This document shows, piece by piece, positions 1 through 7,969 of a stretch of DNA of 34,489 bases; position 1 is the first letter of the stretch; each line of letters begins with the position of its first letter. Made by a program: the position numbers and the translations under genes. Source of the DNA: Streptomyces palmae (GTDB lineage Bacteria; Actinomycetota; Actinomycetes; Streptomycetales; Streptomycetaceae); the NCBI RefSeq assembly GCF_004684805.1, contig NZ_SRID01000027.1:1-34489 (forward strand). The letters are read 5' to 3'. Below the pieces are notes generated by a model. It made no database searches, was not told where the DNA came from, and worked only from the letters and a program-made list of their open reading frames with translations.

Positions 1-957
1 CGGGACCGCCGACCGCTTCGGGGCGGGCCGCGGCGGCGCGGGGGGCGCGGGCGGTTCCTGGACCGGGGGCGGCGGCAGCGGCATGGCCCGGGTCGCCTCG
101 GCCGCGACCGAGCCCTCGGGCGCGTTGAGCACCGCGTTCAGCAGGACACGGGCGCCGGCGTCGTCCAGCCGCCGCTCGGGGTCCTTGTCCAGCAGGCCGT
201 AGATGACGTCCTGCAGCCCGCCCGCGTTCTTCGGCGGGTCGAGCGGTTCGGTCATCACTGCGGTCAGGGTGGCGAGCGCGGTGCTCTTGTCGTACGGCGG
301 GACGCCCTCCACCGCCGCGTACAGCAGTCCGCCCAGTGACCACAGGTCGGCGGGCGGCCCCGGCCGGTGGCCGCGCGCCCGCTCCGGGGAGATGTAGGAG
401 GGGGCGCCCACCAGCATGCCGGTGGAGGTGACCGAGGGGTCGCCCTCGACCTGGGCGATACCGAAGTCGGTCAGCACCGCCCGGCCGTCATCCCCGATCA
501 GCACGTTGGACGGCTTCACATCGCGGTGCAGGATGCCCTCGCGGTGGGTGTCGCGCAGCGCGTCGAGCACGGCCAGGCCCACCTCGGCGGCCCGGCGGGG
601 CGTCAGCGGGCCGTCGTCGCGCACCACATCGGCCAGCGAGCGGCCCTCGATCAGCTCCATCACGATCCAGGGACGATCGTCCTCGTCGACCACGTCGTAG
701 ACGGTGACCGCGTTGTTGCTGCGGATCCGGGCGATGGCCTTGGCCTCGCGCAGCGTCCGGGTGATCAGCCGGCGCTTCTCGTCCTCGTCGACGCTGGACG
801 GGAAGCGCAGCTCCTTGACCGCGACCGTGCGGCCCAGCGTCTCGTCGGTCGCCCGCCAGACCGTGCCCATGCCGCCTTGGCCGAGGACCTTTCCGAGCCG
901 GTACCGCCCCGCGAGCAGGCGCCCGGTCGTGTCCTGCGTCTGCTCCGCCTCCGACAT
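1..957 (-). CDS. Serine/threonine protein kinase, N-terminal part (cut by window edge)
   Basis: Partial gene reading leftward; 319 codons are visible and the C-terminus lies beyond position 1. The Hanks-type catalytic domain fills roughly residues 17-280: glycine loop GQGGMG at 26-31, ATP-anchoring Lys48 in VAVKE, catalytic HRDVKPSN with Asp146, and DFG at 164-166 with a normal activation segment. After about residue 290 the chain becomes proline-rich, the usual juxtamembrane linker of Streptomyces kinases. The transmembrane segment and any sensor domain are outside the window. ATG at 957 is preceded by AGAGGGG at a good distance. All catalytic residues are present, so it should be active; its ligand and targets cannot be inferred. 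Confidence 0.95.
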   Translation of the reverse strand, partial: MSEAEQTQDTTGRLLAGRYRLGKVLGQGGMGTVWRATDETLGRTVAVKELRFPSSVDEDEKRRLITRTLREAKAIARIRSNNAVTVYDVVDEDDRPWIVMELIEGRSLADVVRDDGPLTPRRAAEVGLAVLDALRDTHREGILHRDVKPSNVLIGDDGRAVLTDFGIAQVEGDPSVTSTGMLVGAPSYISPERARGHRPGPPADLWSLGGLLYAAVEGVPPYDKSTALATLTAVMTEPLDPPKNAGGLQDVIYGLLDKDPERRLDDAGARVLLNAVLNAPEGSVAAEATRAMPLPPPPVQEPPAPPAPPRPAPKRSAVP

Positions 958-1127
958 GCGACCCCTCTGCGAATCAACCCACCCTGGCAGAGCGTCCATT
1001 GTCTCTCATCCGCGGACCAGGGAAAGCCCCGGGCCCGCCCCCGGTGGGGCGGACCTGTCGCCCTGCGGCCCACGGGCGGCGAAGCCCCTGGCACCATCGG
1101 GGAGTTCACCAGCGGACGGAGGAGACC

Positions 1128-2414
1128 GTGACCGGAAGGAGCCGCACCCGACTCACGCCTGGCCGTCGCAGGTTTCCCACCGCCGGCCGATCCCCGGTGC
1201 GGGACGCCGGTCGCCACCGTACCGCGTGGCAGGCCGGTCGTCGCCGGGCGGCGCGGGCCATCGCACCCATCCTGGCGCTGGTGACCCTGCTGGTCCAGGC
1301 GACCGGCTGCACCGGCGGCGGCGGGTCCCCCCGCTCGGCCGAACGGCCGTCACATTCCTTCCGTCCGCCGTCCGCCGGGCCCGCCGACCTCAGGACCGAG
1401 CTGCGGCGGGCCCTGGCCGAAGGCCCGGCCCCCGGCGCGGCGGTGCTGGTGCGGGCGGGCGGACGGACCCGGTTCACCGCGGCCGGGGTCTCGGACGTGT
1501 GGACCGGGCGCCCCGTCCAGCAGGCGGACCACTTCCGGGCCGGCAGCCTGACCAAGACCTTTCTGGCCACGGTGGTGCTCCAGCTGTGCGCGGAGGGACG
1601 GCTTGGGCCGGCGGACCGGGTGGAGCGGTACCTGCCGGGGCTGCTACGCGGCCCGGGCCTTGACGGGCGAAAGGTCACGGTTCGTCAGCTTCTGGCGCAC
1701 ACCAGTGGGCTGTATGACTACACCCGGGATCCGGCGCTGGCCCGCGAGCTGTCCGGGGACGGGTTCGCCGAGCACCGCTTCGACACCCGTACGCCCCGGG
1801 AACTGCTGCGCACCGCGCTCGCCCACCGGCCGACCTTCAGCCCGCCGGGCTCCGGCTGGCGCTACTCCAACACCGACTACCTGGTACTGGGCCTGCTGGT
1901 GGAGAAGGTCACCGGGCACGACTACGCCACCGAGGTGCGGCGCCGCATCATCGAACCGCTGCGGCTGACCGGCACCTCCTTCCCCGGCACCCGCGACACG
2001 CTGCCGGCTCCGCACGGCCGCGGCTACTCCGCGCCGACCACCCCCGGCGGCCCCCCGCGGGACACCACCACGCTCAACCCCTCCATCGCCGGGGCGGCCG
2101 GCTCGCTGGTCTCCACACTGGACGACCTGGCCCGGTTCACCCTGGCGCTGCTGGACGGCGAACTGCTGCCGCAGCCCTGGCTGGCCGCGATGCGCGACAC
2201 CCGGGGCACCGACGGACGTTACGGGCTGGGCCTGTTCCCGGTGGCCCTGCCGTGCGGCACCGTCTGGGGGCACAACGGTGTGATCAACGGCTCCTCCGTC
2301 CTGGTCGTGGGCACCCTCTCCGGCCACCGGGTGCTGGCCTACCGGGTGAACCACGACGCGGGGATGCGCTCCGCCCCGACCCGCGCACTGCTCCGGGCCG
2401 AGTTCTGCGCCTAA
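1128..2414 (+). CDS. Secreted lipoprotein serine hydrolase (beta-lactamase / DD-carboxypeptidase family)
   Basis: Penicillin-recognising serine hydrolase of the class C beta-lactamase / R61 DD-peptidase fold, 428 residues from the GTG at 1128. That start has GGAGG at 1118-1122; the frame is open further upstream but lacks a better ribosome site. An arginine-rich n-region of about 43 residues leads to a hydrophobic stretch and a lipobox-like end at Cys61 (VQATGC), so a membrane-anchored lipoprotein is likely. Active-site motifs are intact: nucleophile SLTK (Ser140, Lys143), YSN at 246-248 and HNG at 382-384 in place of KTG. Possible roles are cell-wall peptide trimming or esterase/beta-lactam hydrolysis; sequence alone does not decide. 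It is transcribed divergently from the kinase with a 170-nt gap. A shorter form starting at a later GTG (1197) is possible. Confidence 0.88.
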   Translation: MTGRSRTRLTPGRRRFPTAGRSPVRDAGRHRTAWQAGRRRAARAIAPILALVTLLVQATGCTGGGGSPRSAERPSHSFRPPSAGPADLRTELRRALAEGPAPGAAVLVRAGGRTRFTAAGVSDVWTGRPVQQADHFRAGSLTKTFLATVVLQLCAEGRLGPADRVERYLPGLLRGPGLDGRKVTVRQLLAHTSGLYDYTRDPALARELSGDGFAEHRFDTRTPRELLRTALAHRPTFSPPGSGWRYSNTDYLVLGLLVEKVTGHDYATEVRRRIIEPLRLTGTSFPGTRDTLPAPHGRGYSAPTTPGGPPRDTTTLNPSIAGAAGSLVSTLDDLARFTLALLDGELLPQPWLAAMRDTRGTDGRYGLGLFPVALPCGTVWGHNGVINGSSVLVVGTLSGHRVLAYRVNHDAGMRSAPTRALLRAEFCA

Positions 2415-2748
2415 CGGCGGACGGGGCGGCACGGGGCCGTACGGGGCGGCACGGGGCGGACGACACGGGCCGCGCGATACGGGCCCGGCCGGTACGGGGC
2501 GGCGGATACGAGCCGCGCGATACAGGTCGGACGACACGGGTCGCGCCGCACGGCACCGCCGCGGACCGCCACCGGTCAGACGACTTCCGCCTCCGTCGGC
2601 GAGCCGGTACGGACCGGCTCCGCCATGAGGGCCGGCCGCGCCGTGACCCCGGGGTCCCGGGCGCCGTCACGGTCTCGTGGCGGCCCGCCGGGCCCGGTAT
2701 GGTCCAGACCTGACGGGGGCGGGCACTGGCGGCGAGGGGGCGTCAGCG
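2415..2748. repeat. Intergenic GC-rich degenerate tandem repeats
   Basis: No gene is supported here. Roughly 2417-2560 is built from imperfect short units such as ACGGGGCGGC, ACGGGGC and GATACGGGC. The rest is unremarkable high-GC spacer up to the ribosome site of the AraC gene. No intrinsic terminator with a clear stem and U-run was found. Confidence 0.55.
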
Positions 2749-3690
2749 ATGGCATGCCGAGAGCTGGGCGGGCGGGACCGGGGCGGCGAGACCGTGCCGC
2801 TGCACCAGCTGAACGTCCCCGATCCGGGGGTGCTGCCGTTCGCGATGGGGTCCTTCGACACCATCGGGCCGCTGTCCCGGGCGGACTTCCCGCACCGGCA
2901 CACCTTCCACGAGCTGGTGTACGTCACCGCCGGCAGCGGCGCCCATGTCATCGACCTGGCCGCCTGGCCGCTGCGCCCGCCGCAGCTGTGCCTGGTGGCC
3001 CCCGGCCGGGTGCACCACTGGGAGCGCACCGGGGAGCTGGACGGCCGGGTCGTCCTCTTCGACGACGACTTCCTGCTGAACCATCCCGAGGACCGGGAGG
3101 CGCTGCGGCGCCTTGCCGCCCGCCCCGTCCTGCGGCCCACCGGGGACGCCGCGCGGGCCATCGGCGCGCTGCTGGCCGAGATGGACCGGGAGTACCAGGC
3201 GGCGGCGCCGGGCTTCATCTCCGTACTCCAGGCGTATCTGCACGTTCTGCTGGTACGGGCGGGTCGGCTGGCCGAGGACGCGCCCGGCCCGGGCACCCCG
3301 GGCGGCTCGGAGCGGGGCGCCTCGGTGGCCGCGCGCTTCGCCGAGCTGCTGGCCCGTCCGGAGGGCGCCGCCCGGACGGTGCGCGACTGCGCGGCGCTGC
3401 TCGGCGTCTCGGTGGGGCGGCTGCAGGAGGCGGTGAAGGAGGCCACCGGCACCACCCCTGGGCGGATGATCCGCAAGGCCCAGGTGCTGGAGGCGAAGCG
3501 GCTGCTGGCCGGCACCGCGCTGACGGTGGGCCAGGTGGCCCGGCAGACCGGCTTCGGCGACCCGGCCTACTTCTGCCGCTTCTTCCGCCGCGAGACCGGC
3601 AGCAGCCCGGGGGACTTCCGCCGCACGGTGCGCGGAAATCACCACGATCGGGTACTCGTGTCCATCGACCCCGCGGATCCACCCGCATAG
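2749..3690 (+). CDS. AraC-family transcriptional regulator with N-terminal cupin domain
   Basis: 313 residues from ATG 2749, chosen because GAGGGG at about 2734-2739 sits 9 nt upstream; an earlier in-frame ATG at 2677 has no such site. The N-terminal part (about 30-130) looks like the AraC arabinose-binding cupin, with PHRHTFHELVYVTAG and a later PGRVHHW motif. The C-terminal 100 residues form the double helix-turn-helix domain: a first helix pair around VRDCAALLGVSVGRLQ and a second with VGQVARQTGFGDPAYFCRFF, ending in the usual FRRETGSSPGDFRR. It probably senses a small ligand. The intradiol dioxygenase gene lies 118 nt downstream on the same strand and is the obvious candidate target, but that is inference. 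Confidence 0.9.
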   Translation: MACRELGGRDRGGETVPLHQLNVPDPGVLPFAMGSFDTIGPLSRADFPHRHTFHELVYVTAGSGAHVIDLAAWPLRPPQLCLVAPGRVHHWERTGELDGRVVLFDDDFLLNHPEDREALRRLAARPVLRPTGDAARAIGALLAEMDREYQAAAPGFISVLQAYLHVLLVRAGRLAEDAPGPGTPGGSERGASVAARFAELLARPEGAARTVRDCAALLGVSVGRLQEAVKEATGTTPGRMIRKAQVLEAKRLLAGTALTVGQVARQTGFGDPAYFCRFFRRETGSSPGDFRRTVRGNHHDRVLVSIDPADPPA

Positions 3691-3808
3691 GTTCGGTGCC
3701 GGATCGATCCCCGGCGCCGCAGCGCACGGCGCGTCTCTTCACCGGCTCCTCAGCCGTCCCCAGCCGTTCCCGTCCCTGGAAACGACGCACCCACCGAGGA
3801 GATCCCCC

Positions 3809-4621
3809 ATGGCAGACGAGCACTCCCCGCAGGCCCCCGGGCCCCGGCACATCAGCCGCAAGAGTCTGATCCAGGCGGCCCTGGTGGCCGCCCCCGCCTC
3901 GCTGCTGCTCGGCGGCGGGGCCGCGCTGGCCCGCGACCACGCCCCCACCGCGGACCGCCCGCTGACTCCCACCCCGTACTGCACCGACGGCCACGAGACG
4001 CCCGAGCAGATCGAGGGGCCCTACTTCAAGCCCAACTCCCCGCTGCGCTCCTCGCTCGTGGAGCCGGGCACCGCAGGCACCCGTTTGACCGTCACCGGGT
4101 TCGTCTTCGGACTGACCTGTCGGCCGGTGGCCGGAGCGCTGCTGGACTTCTGGCAGGCGGACAACGCGGGCGTCTACGACAACACGGGCTTCCGCTTCCG
4201 CGGGCACCAGTTCACCGGCGCTGACGGCGCGTTCCGGCTGGAGACGATCGTGCCCGGGCTCTATCCGGGCCGTACCCGGCACATCCACGTCAAGGTGCAG
4301 GCCCCGGGCGAGCCGGTGCTCACCACCCAGCTGTACTTCCCGGGCGAGCCCGGCAACAGCAGCGACTCCCTCTTCGACCCCAGGCTGCTGATGACGGTGA
4401 GCGGTGACGGCTCGGGGCGGCAGGGGGCGTTCGACTTCGTCCTGGACGTCGCGGGAGACCCCACCGACCCGCCGGGCGGCAGCTGGCAGCCGGGCACCGC
4501 GTACCGGGTCGGGGACCAGGTGACCTACGGCGGCGCGGCCTACGTCTGCCTCCAGGCGCACACGGCGGTGGTGGGCTGGGAACCGCCCAGCACGCCCGCG
4601 CTCTGGCGGCGCGCCGGCTGA
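3809..4621 (+). CDS. Secreted intradiol ring-cleavage dioxygenase fused to a C-terminal carbohydrate-binding module
   Basis: 270 residues, ATG 3809 with GAGGAGA at 3796-3802. The N-terminus (HISRKSLIQ followed by an alanine/leucine stretch to about residue 41) resembles an export signal, with Arg-Lys where a Tat signal has Arg-Arg. Residues 56-210 match the catechol/protocatechuate dioxygenase family: LLDFWQADNAGVYDN, TIVPGLYPGR and RHIHVKV supply the expected Fe(III) ligands Tyr123, Tyr152, His158 and His160. Residues 224-270 (SWQPGTAYRVGDQVTY ... GWEPP ... ALW) look like a CBM5/12 chitin-binding-like module with conserved aromatics. Secreted dioxygenase-CBM fusions that act on aromatic catechols have been described in cellulolytic Streptomyces (SACTE_2871 type). 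A role in extracellular oxidation of lignin-derived aromatics is plausible. The AraC regulator upstream may control it. Confidence 0.88.
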   Translation: MADEHSPQAPGPRHISRKSLIQAALVAAPASLLLGGGAALARDHAPTADRPLTPTPYCTDGHETPEQIEGPYFKPNSPLRSSLVEPGTAGTRLTVTGFVFGLTCRPVAGALLDFWQADNAGVYDNTGFRFRGHQFTGADGAFRLETIVPGLYPGRTRHIHVKVQAPGEPVLTTQLYFPGEPGNSSDSLFDPRLLMTVSGDGSGRQGAFDFVLDVAGDPTDPPGGSWQPGTAYRVGDQVTYGGAAYVCLQAHTAVVGWEPPSTPALWRRAG

Positions 4622-4651
4622 CCGCGGGCCGGCGGCGGCCGGATCCGAGCG

Positions 4652-4684
4652 GCCGCGGGGCCCGCGCCGACCGGGCCCCGCGGC
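4652..4684. terminator. Bidirectional hairpin terminator between convergent genes
   Basis: Perfect 13-bp inverted repeat (4652-4664 with 4672-4684, arm GCCGCGGGGCCCG) around a 7-nt loop. It lies in the 80-nt gap between the convergent dioxygenase and glpD genes. There is no U-run, as is common in Streptomyces terminators. Confidence 0.7.
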
Positions 4685-4701
4685 AGGCTCGCGGAGGAAC
4701 C

Positions 4702-6423
4702 TCAGACCGGCTGGATGTCCGGTGCGCCCAGCCGGGCCGCGTCCGCGGTCTGGTCGTCGGGCTGGCGCTGCGACTCGCGTTCGGCCTCCACCCGCTTCTC
4801 GTAGTGCTCGACCTCCCGGGCGATCCGGTCCCGGTCCCAGCCCAGCACCGGCGCCATCAGCTCGGCCGCCTCCCGGGCGCAGCGGGTGCCCCGGTCGAAG
4901 GTCTCGATGGAGATCCGGGTGCGCCGGGTCAGGACGTCGTCCAGGTGCAGGGCGCCCTCGTGGGAGGCGGCGTAGACGACCTCGGCGCGCAGGTAGTCGT
5001 CGGCTCCGGTGAGCGGTTGCCCGAGCGTCGGGTCGCCGGCGATCAGCTCCAGCAGTTGCAGGATGAGCGAGCCGTACCGGCCCAGCAGGTGCTCGATGCG
5101 GGCGACGTGCAGCCCGGAGCGCTGGGCGAGCCGGGCGCGGGCGTTCCACAGCGCCCGGTAGCCCTCGGCGCCGGCCAGCGGCACCTCCTCGGTGCAGCAG
5201 TCCGCAACCCGGCGGTCCAGTCCGTGTACGGCCTCGTCCACCGCGTCCTTGGCCATCACCCGGTAGGTGGTGTACTTGCCGCCGGCGACCACCACCAGGC
5301 CGGGGGCGGGGTGGGCCACGGTGTGCTCCCGGGAGAGCTTGCTGGTGGCGTCCGACTCGCCGGCGAGCAGCGGGCGCAGTCCGGCGTAGACGCCCTCCAC
5401 GTCCTCCCGGGTGAGGGGCACCGCGAGCACCGAGTTGACGTGTTCCAGCAGGTAGTCGATGTCCGCGCGAGAGGCGGCCGGGTGCGCCTTGTCCAGGTCC
5501 CAGTCGGTGTCGGTGGTGCCCACGACCCAGTGCCGGCCCCAGGGGATCACGAACAGCACGCTCTTCTCGGTGCGCAGGATCAGCCCGGTCGTGGAGTGGA
5601 TCCGGTCCTTGGGTACGACCAGATGGATGCCCTTGGAGGCGCGGACGTGGAACAGCCCGCGCTCGCCGATCATCGCCTGGGTGTCGTCGGTCCACACCCC
5701 GGTGGCGTTGACCACCTGCCGGGCCCGTACCTCGAACTCGGCGCCGGGCTTCCCGGAGGGCAGCTCCAGGTCGCGTACCCGGGCGCCCACCACCCGCTCC
5801 CCCTCGCGCAGGAAGCCGACCACCCGGGTCCGGTTGGCGACCTGGGCCCCGTAGGAGGCGGCGGTGCGCACCAGGGTGGCGACATAGCGGGCGTCGTCCA
5901 TCTGGGCGTCGTAGTACTGGAGGGCGCCGACCAGGGCGTCCTTGCGCAGGCAGGGGGCGACGCGCAGGGCGTGGCGGCGGCTGAGGTGGCGGTGTACGGG
6001 CAGGCCGCGGCCGTGTCCGGAGGAGACCGACATGGCGTCGTAGAGGGCGACGCCGGAGCCCGCGTAGAGCCGTTCCCAGCCGCGGTGCTGGAGCGGGTAG
6101 AGGAACGGCACCGGGCGGACCAGGTGCGGGGCGAGGCGTTCCAGCAGCAGTCCGCGCTCCTTGAGTGCCTCCCGGACGAGTGCGAAGTCCAGCATCTCCA
6201 GATAGCGCAGTCCGCCGTGGATCAGCTTGCTGGAGCGGCTGGAGGTGCCGGCGGCCCAGTCCCGCGCCTCCACCAGCGCGGTGGCCAGGCCGCGGGTGGC
6301 GGCGTCCAGCGCGGTGCCCGCGCCGACCACGCCACCGCCCACCACCAGGATGTCCAGCTCCTGTTCCGCCATCCGGGCCAGGGCCGCGCTCCGCTCGTCC
6401 GGCCCCAGGGTCGGTGTCCTCAC
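4702..6423 (-). CDS. glpD: Aerobic glycerol-3-phosphate dehydrogenase
   Basis: 573 residues, GTG start at 6423 with AGGAGG at 6429-6434 five bases upstream. FAD-dependent enzyme oxidising sn-glycerol 3-phosphate to dihydroxyacetone phosphate and passing electrons to quinone at the membrane. The dinucleotide-binding fingerprint DILVVGGGVVGAG lies at about 24-36, and the family signature SSRSSKLIHGGLRYLE follows at 61-76. The C-terminal part (from about 390) carries the usual DAO C-terminal helical domain, rich in Arg/Glu. Length is normal. No glpF or glpK is adjacent, so this copy is not in a glycerol uptake operon within the window. It ends against the dioxygenase gene across a strong hairpin. 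The upstream 196 nt (6424-6619) is shared with the divergent gene at 6620 and has an AT-rich core around 6535-6585 that probably holds promoters. Confidence 0.95.
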   Translation of the reverse strand: MRTPTLGPDERSAALARMAEQELDILVVGGGVVGAGTALDAATRGLATALVEARDWAAGTSSRSSKLIHGGLRYLEMLDFALVREALKERGLLLERLAPHLVRPVPFLYPLQHRGWERLYAGSGVALYDAMSVSSGHGRGLPVHRHLSRRHALRVAPCLRKDALVGALQYYDAQMDDARYVATLVRTAASYGAQVANRTRVVGFLREGERVVGARVRDLELPSGKPGAEFEVRARQVVNATGVWTDDTQAMIGERGLFHVRASKGIHLVVPKDRIHSTTGLILRTEKSVLFVIPWGRHWVVGTTDTDWDLDKAHPAASRADIDYLLEHVNSVLAVPLTREDVEGVYAGLRPLLAGESDATSKLSREHTVAHPAPGLVVVAGGKYTTYRVMAKDAVDEAVHGLDRRVADCCTEEVPLAGAEGYRALWNARARLAQRSGLHVARIEHLLGRYGSLILQLLELIAGDPTLGQPLTGADDYLRAEVVYAASHEGALHLDDVLTRRTRISIETFDRGTRCAREAAELMAPVLGWDRDRIAREVEHYEKRVEAERESQRQPDDQTADAARLGAPDIQPV

Positions 6424-6619
6424 CGCTGCCTCCTGCTGTGATCGCCGTCACACGCGCCTGCCGACGATTCTGGCGGCGACCCAGGCGGACGGCCAGTCAT
6501 GACCTCCACACGGAAACTCGGCACCACAAACCGACGTCAATACTGAATACGAGTCATATTTCCGCTTAGTCTGCATTTGCGCCATCCGGAATCGTCCCCG
6601 GGAAGGACGGCAATTCGCC

Positions 6620-7882
6620 ATGCCCGCAGATCTCGCCGTGATCGGCCTCGGCCACCTCGGCCTGCCGCTCGCCCAGGCGGCCACCGCCGCCGGGGTCGGC
6701 ACCATCGGTTACGACCCGGATCCGCGGGCCGTCGGCGAGCTACGGGCCGGCCGGTCCCCGGTGGAGGGCGTACTGCCCGCCGCCGCCGTGCGCCGGATGA
6801 CCTCCGCCGGCTTCCGGGCCACCACCGACCCGGCCGAACTGGGCCGCGTACGCACCGCCGTGATCTGCGCGCCCACCCCGCTGGGCGAGGACCGCGTACT
6901 GGATCTCGGCCCGGTCGACGAGGCGGCCCGCACCCTGGCCGCACGGCTGCGCCCGCACACCACGGTGCTGCTGGAGTCCGCCGTCCACCCCGGCACCACC
7001 GAGGACTTCCTGCGGCCGATCCTGGAACAGGGCTCCGGACTGCGCGCCGGGCGCGACTTCCACCTCGCCTACGCCCCCAGCCGACTGGACCCGGGCAACC
7101 GGACCTACGGCATCGCCAACACCCCCAAGGTGATCGGCGGCCTCACCCCGGCCTGCACCGAGGCCGCCGCCGCGTTCTACGGGCGGATCACCGAGAAGGT
7201 GGTACGCGCCCGCGGCCCGCGCGAGGCGGAGACCGTCAAGGTGCTGGAGACCAACTACCGGCACGTCAACATCGCCCTGGTGAACGAGATGGCGGTGTAC
7301 TGCCACGAACTCGGCGTGGACCTGTGGGATGTGGTCCGCTGCGCCGAGACCAAGCCCTTCGGCTTCCACGCCTTCCGGCCGGGCCCCGGGGTCGGCGGGC
7401 ACGGGGTGCCGGTGGACCCCGGACACCTGACCGGCCGGGGTGGCGGCCCGGGCCACCCGCCGCGCATGGTGGAGCTCGCCCAGCAGGTCAACGGGCGGAT
7501 GCCGGGCTATGTCGCGCAGCGCTGCGCCGCGCTGCTCAACGAGCACGGCAAGTCGGCGCGCGGCGCCCAGGTGCTGCTGCTCGGCATCGGCTACAAGCCC
7601 GACGTGGCCGACCAGCAGGGCACCCCGGCCGGCGAGATCGCCTCCCGGCTGCTGGAGCTGGGCGCCCAGCTCAGCTTCCACGACCCCTACGCCTACCGGT
7701 GGGAGGTACGGAACCAGCCGGTGCCGCGCGCCGACGCGCCGTACGAGGCGGCCGCCTCCGCCGACCTGACCGTGCTGCTGCAGAACCACCACACCTACGA
7801 CCTCCAGGGTCTGACGGTGAAGGCCCAGCTGCTGCTGGACACCCGGGGGGCGACCCCGGTGGGGGCCGCACACCGACTGTGA
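6620..7882 (+). CDS. Nucleotide-sugar dehydrogenase homologue (UDP-ManNAc/UDP-Glc dehydrogenase family) lacking catalytic residues
   Basis: 420 residues, ATG 6620 preceded by a GGAAGGACGG-like site. The N-terminal Rossmann motif GLGHLGLPLA (9-18), central dimerisation region and C-terminal NAD-sugar domain (GIGYKPDVAD at about 322-331) follow the WecC/UGDH family. Three positions expected to be catalytic differ: the usual SPE becomes APS (Ser154 for Glu), the usual K-x3-N becomes Lys207 ... Thr211 with Asn shifted to 212, and the usual GGHC-x-PVD becomes GGHGVPVD (Gly262 for the nucleophilic Cys). Lys207 and Asp266 remain. The codons were re-read on the nucleotide sequence and are clear. It may bind nucleotide sugar or NAD without the two-step oxidation to uronate, or have another role. 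A TetR gene starts 87 nt downstream. Family assignment is firm, function is not. Confidence 0.85.
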   Translation: MPADLAVIGLGHLGLPLAQAATAAGVGTIGYDPDPRAVGELRAGRSPVEGVLPAAAVRRMTSAGFRATTDPAELGRVRTAVICAPTPLGEDRVLDLGPVDEAARTLAARLRPHTTVLLESAVHPGTTEDFLRPILEQGSGLRAGRDFHLAYAPSRLDPGNRTYGIANTPKVIGGLTPACTEAAAAFYGRITEKVVRARGPREAETVKVLETNYRHVNIALVNEMAVYCHELGVDLWDVVRCAETKPFGFHAFRPGPGVGGHGVPVDPGHLTGRGGGPGHPPRMVELAQQVNGRMPGYVAQRCAALLNEHGKSARGAQVLLLGIGYKPDVADQQGTPAGEIASRLLELGAQLSFHDPYAYRWEVRNQPVPRADAPYEAAASADLTVLLQNHHTYDLQGLTVKAQLLLDTRGATPVGAAHRL

Positions 7883-7952
7883 CCCGGCGCGGGCCCGAGT
7901 GCGGACCTGGGGCGCGAGCCTCAAGCCTCGAGTGCGGGCCCAGAGCAAAAAC

Positions 7953-7966
7953 AAAACGTTCGTTTT
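7953..7966. promoter_or_regulatory. Palindromic operator candidate at the tetR start
   Basis: Inverted repeat AAAACG-TT-CGTTTT ends 3 nt before the first ATG of the TetR gene, in an A/T-rich island within very GC-rich sequence. Short palindromes of this kind, with CG steps inside A/T flanks, are typical autoregulatory sites of TetR-family repressors. Binding by the adjacent protein is inferred. Confidence 0.65.
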
Positions 7967-7969
7967 ACG

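Noticed and set aside
3215..6451. Very long open frame (about 1078 codons) on the minus strand over the AraC, dioxygenase and glpD genes
   Set aside because: It is the GC-rich antisense/alternate frame of real genes; the translation is Arg/Gly/Pro-rich without family motifs, whereas glpD and the dioxygenase show full catalytic signatures.
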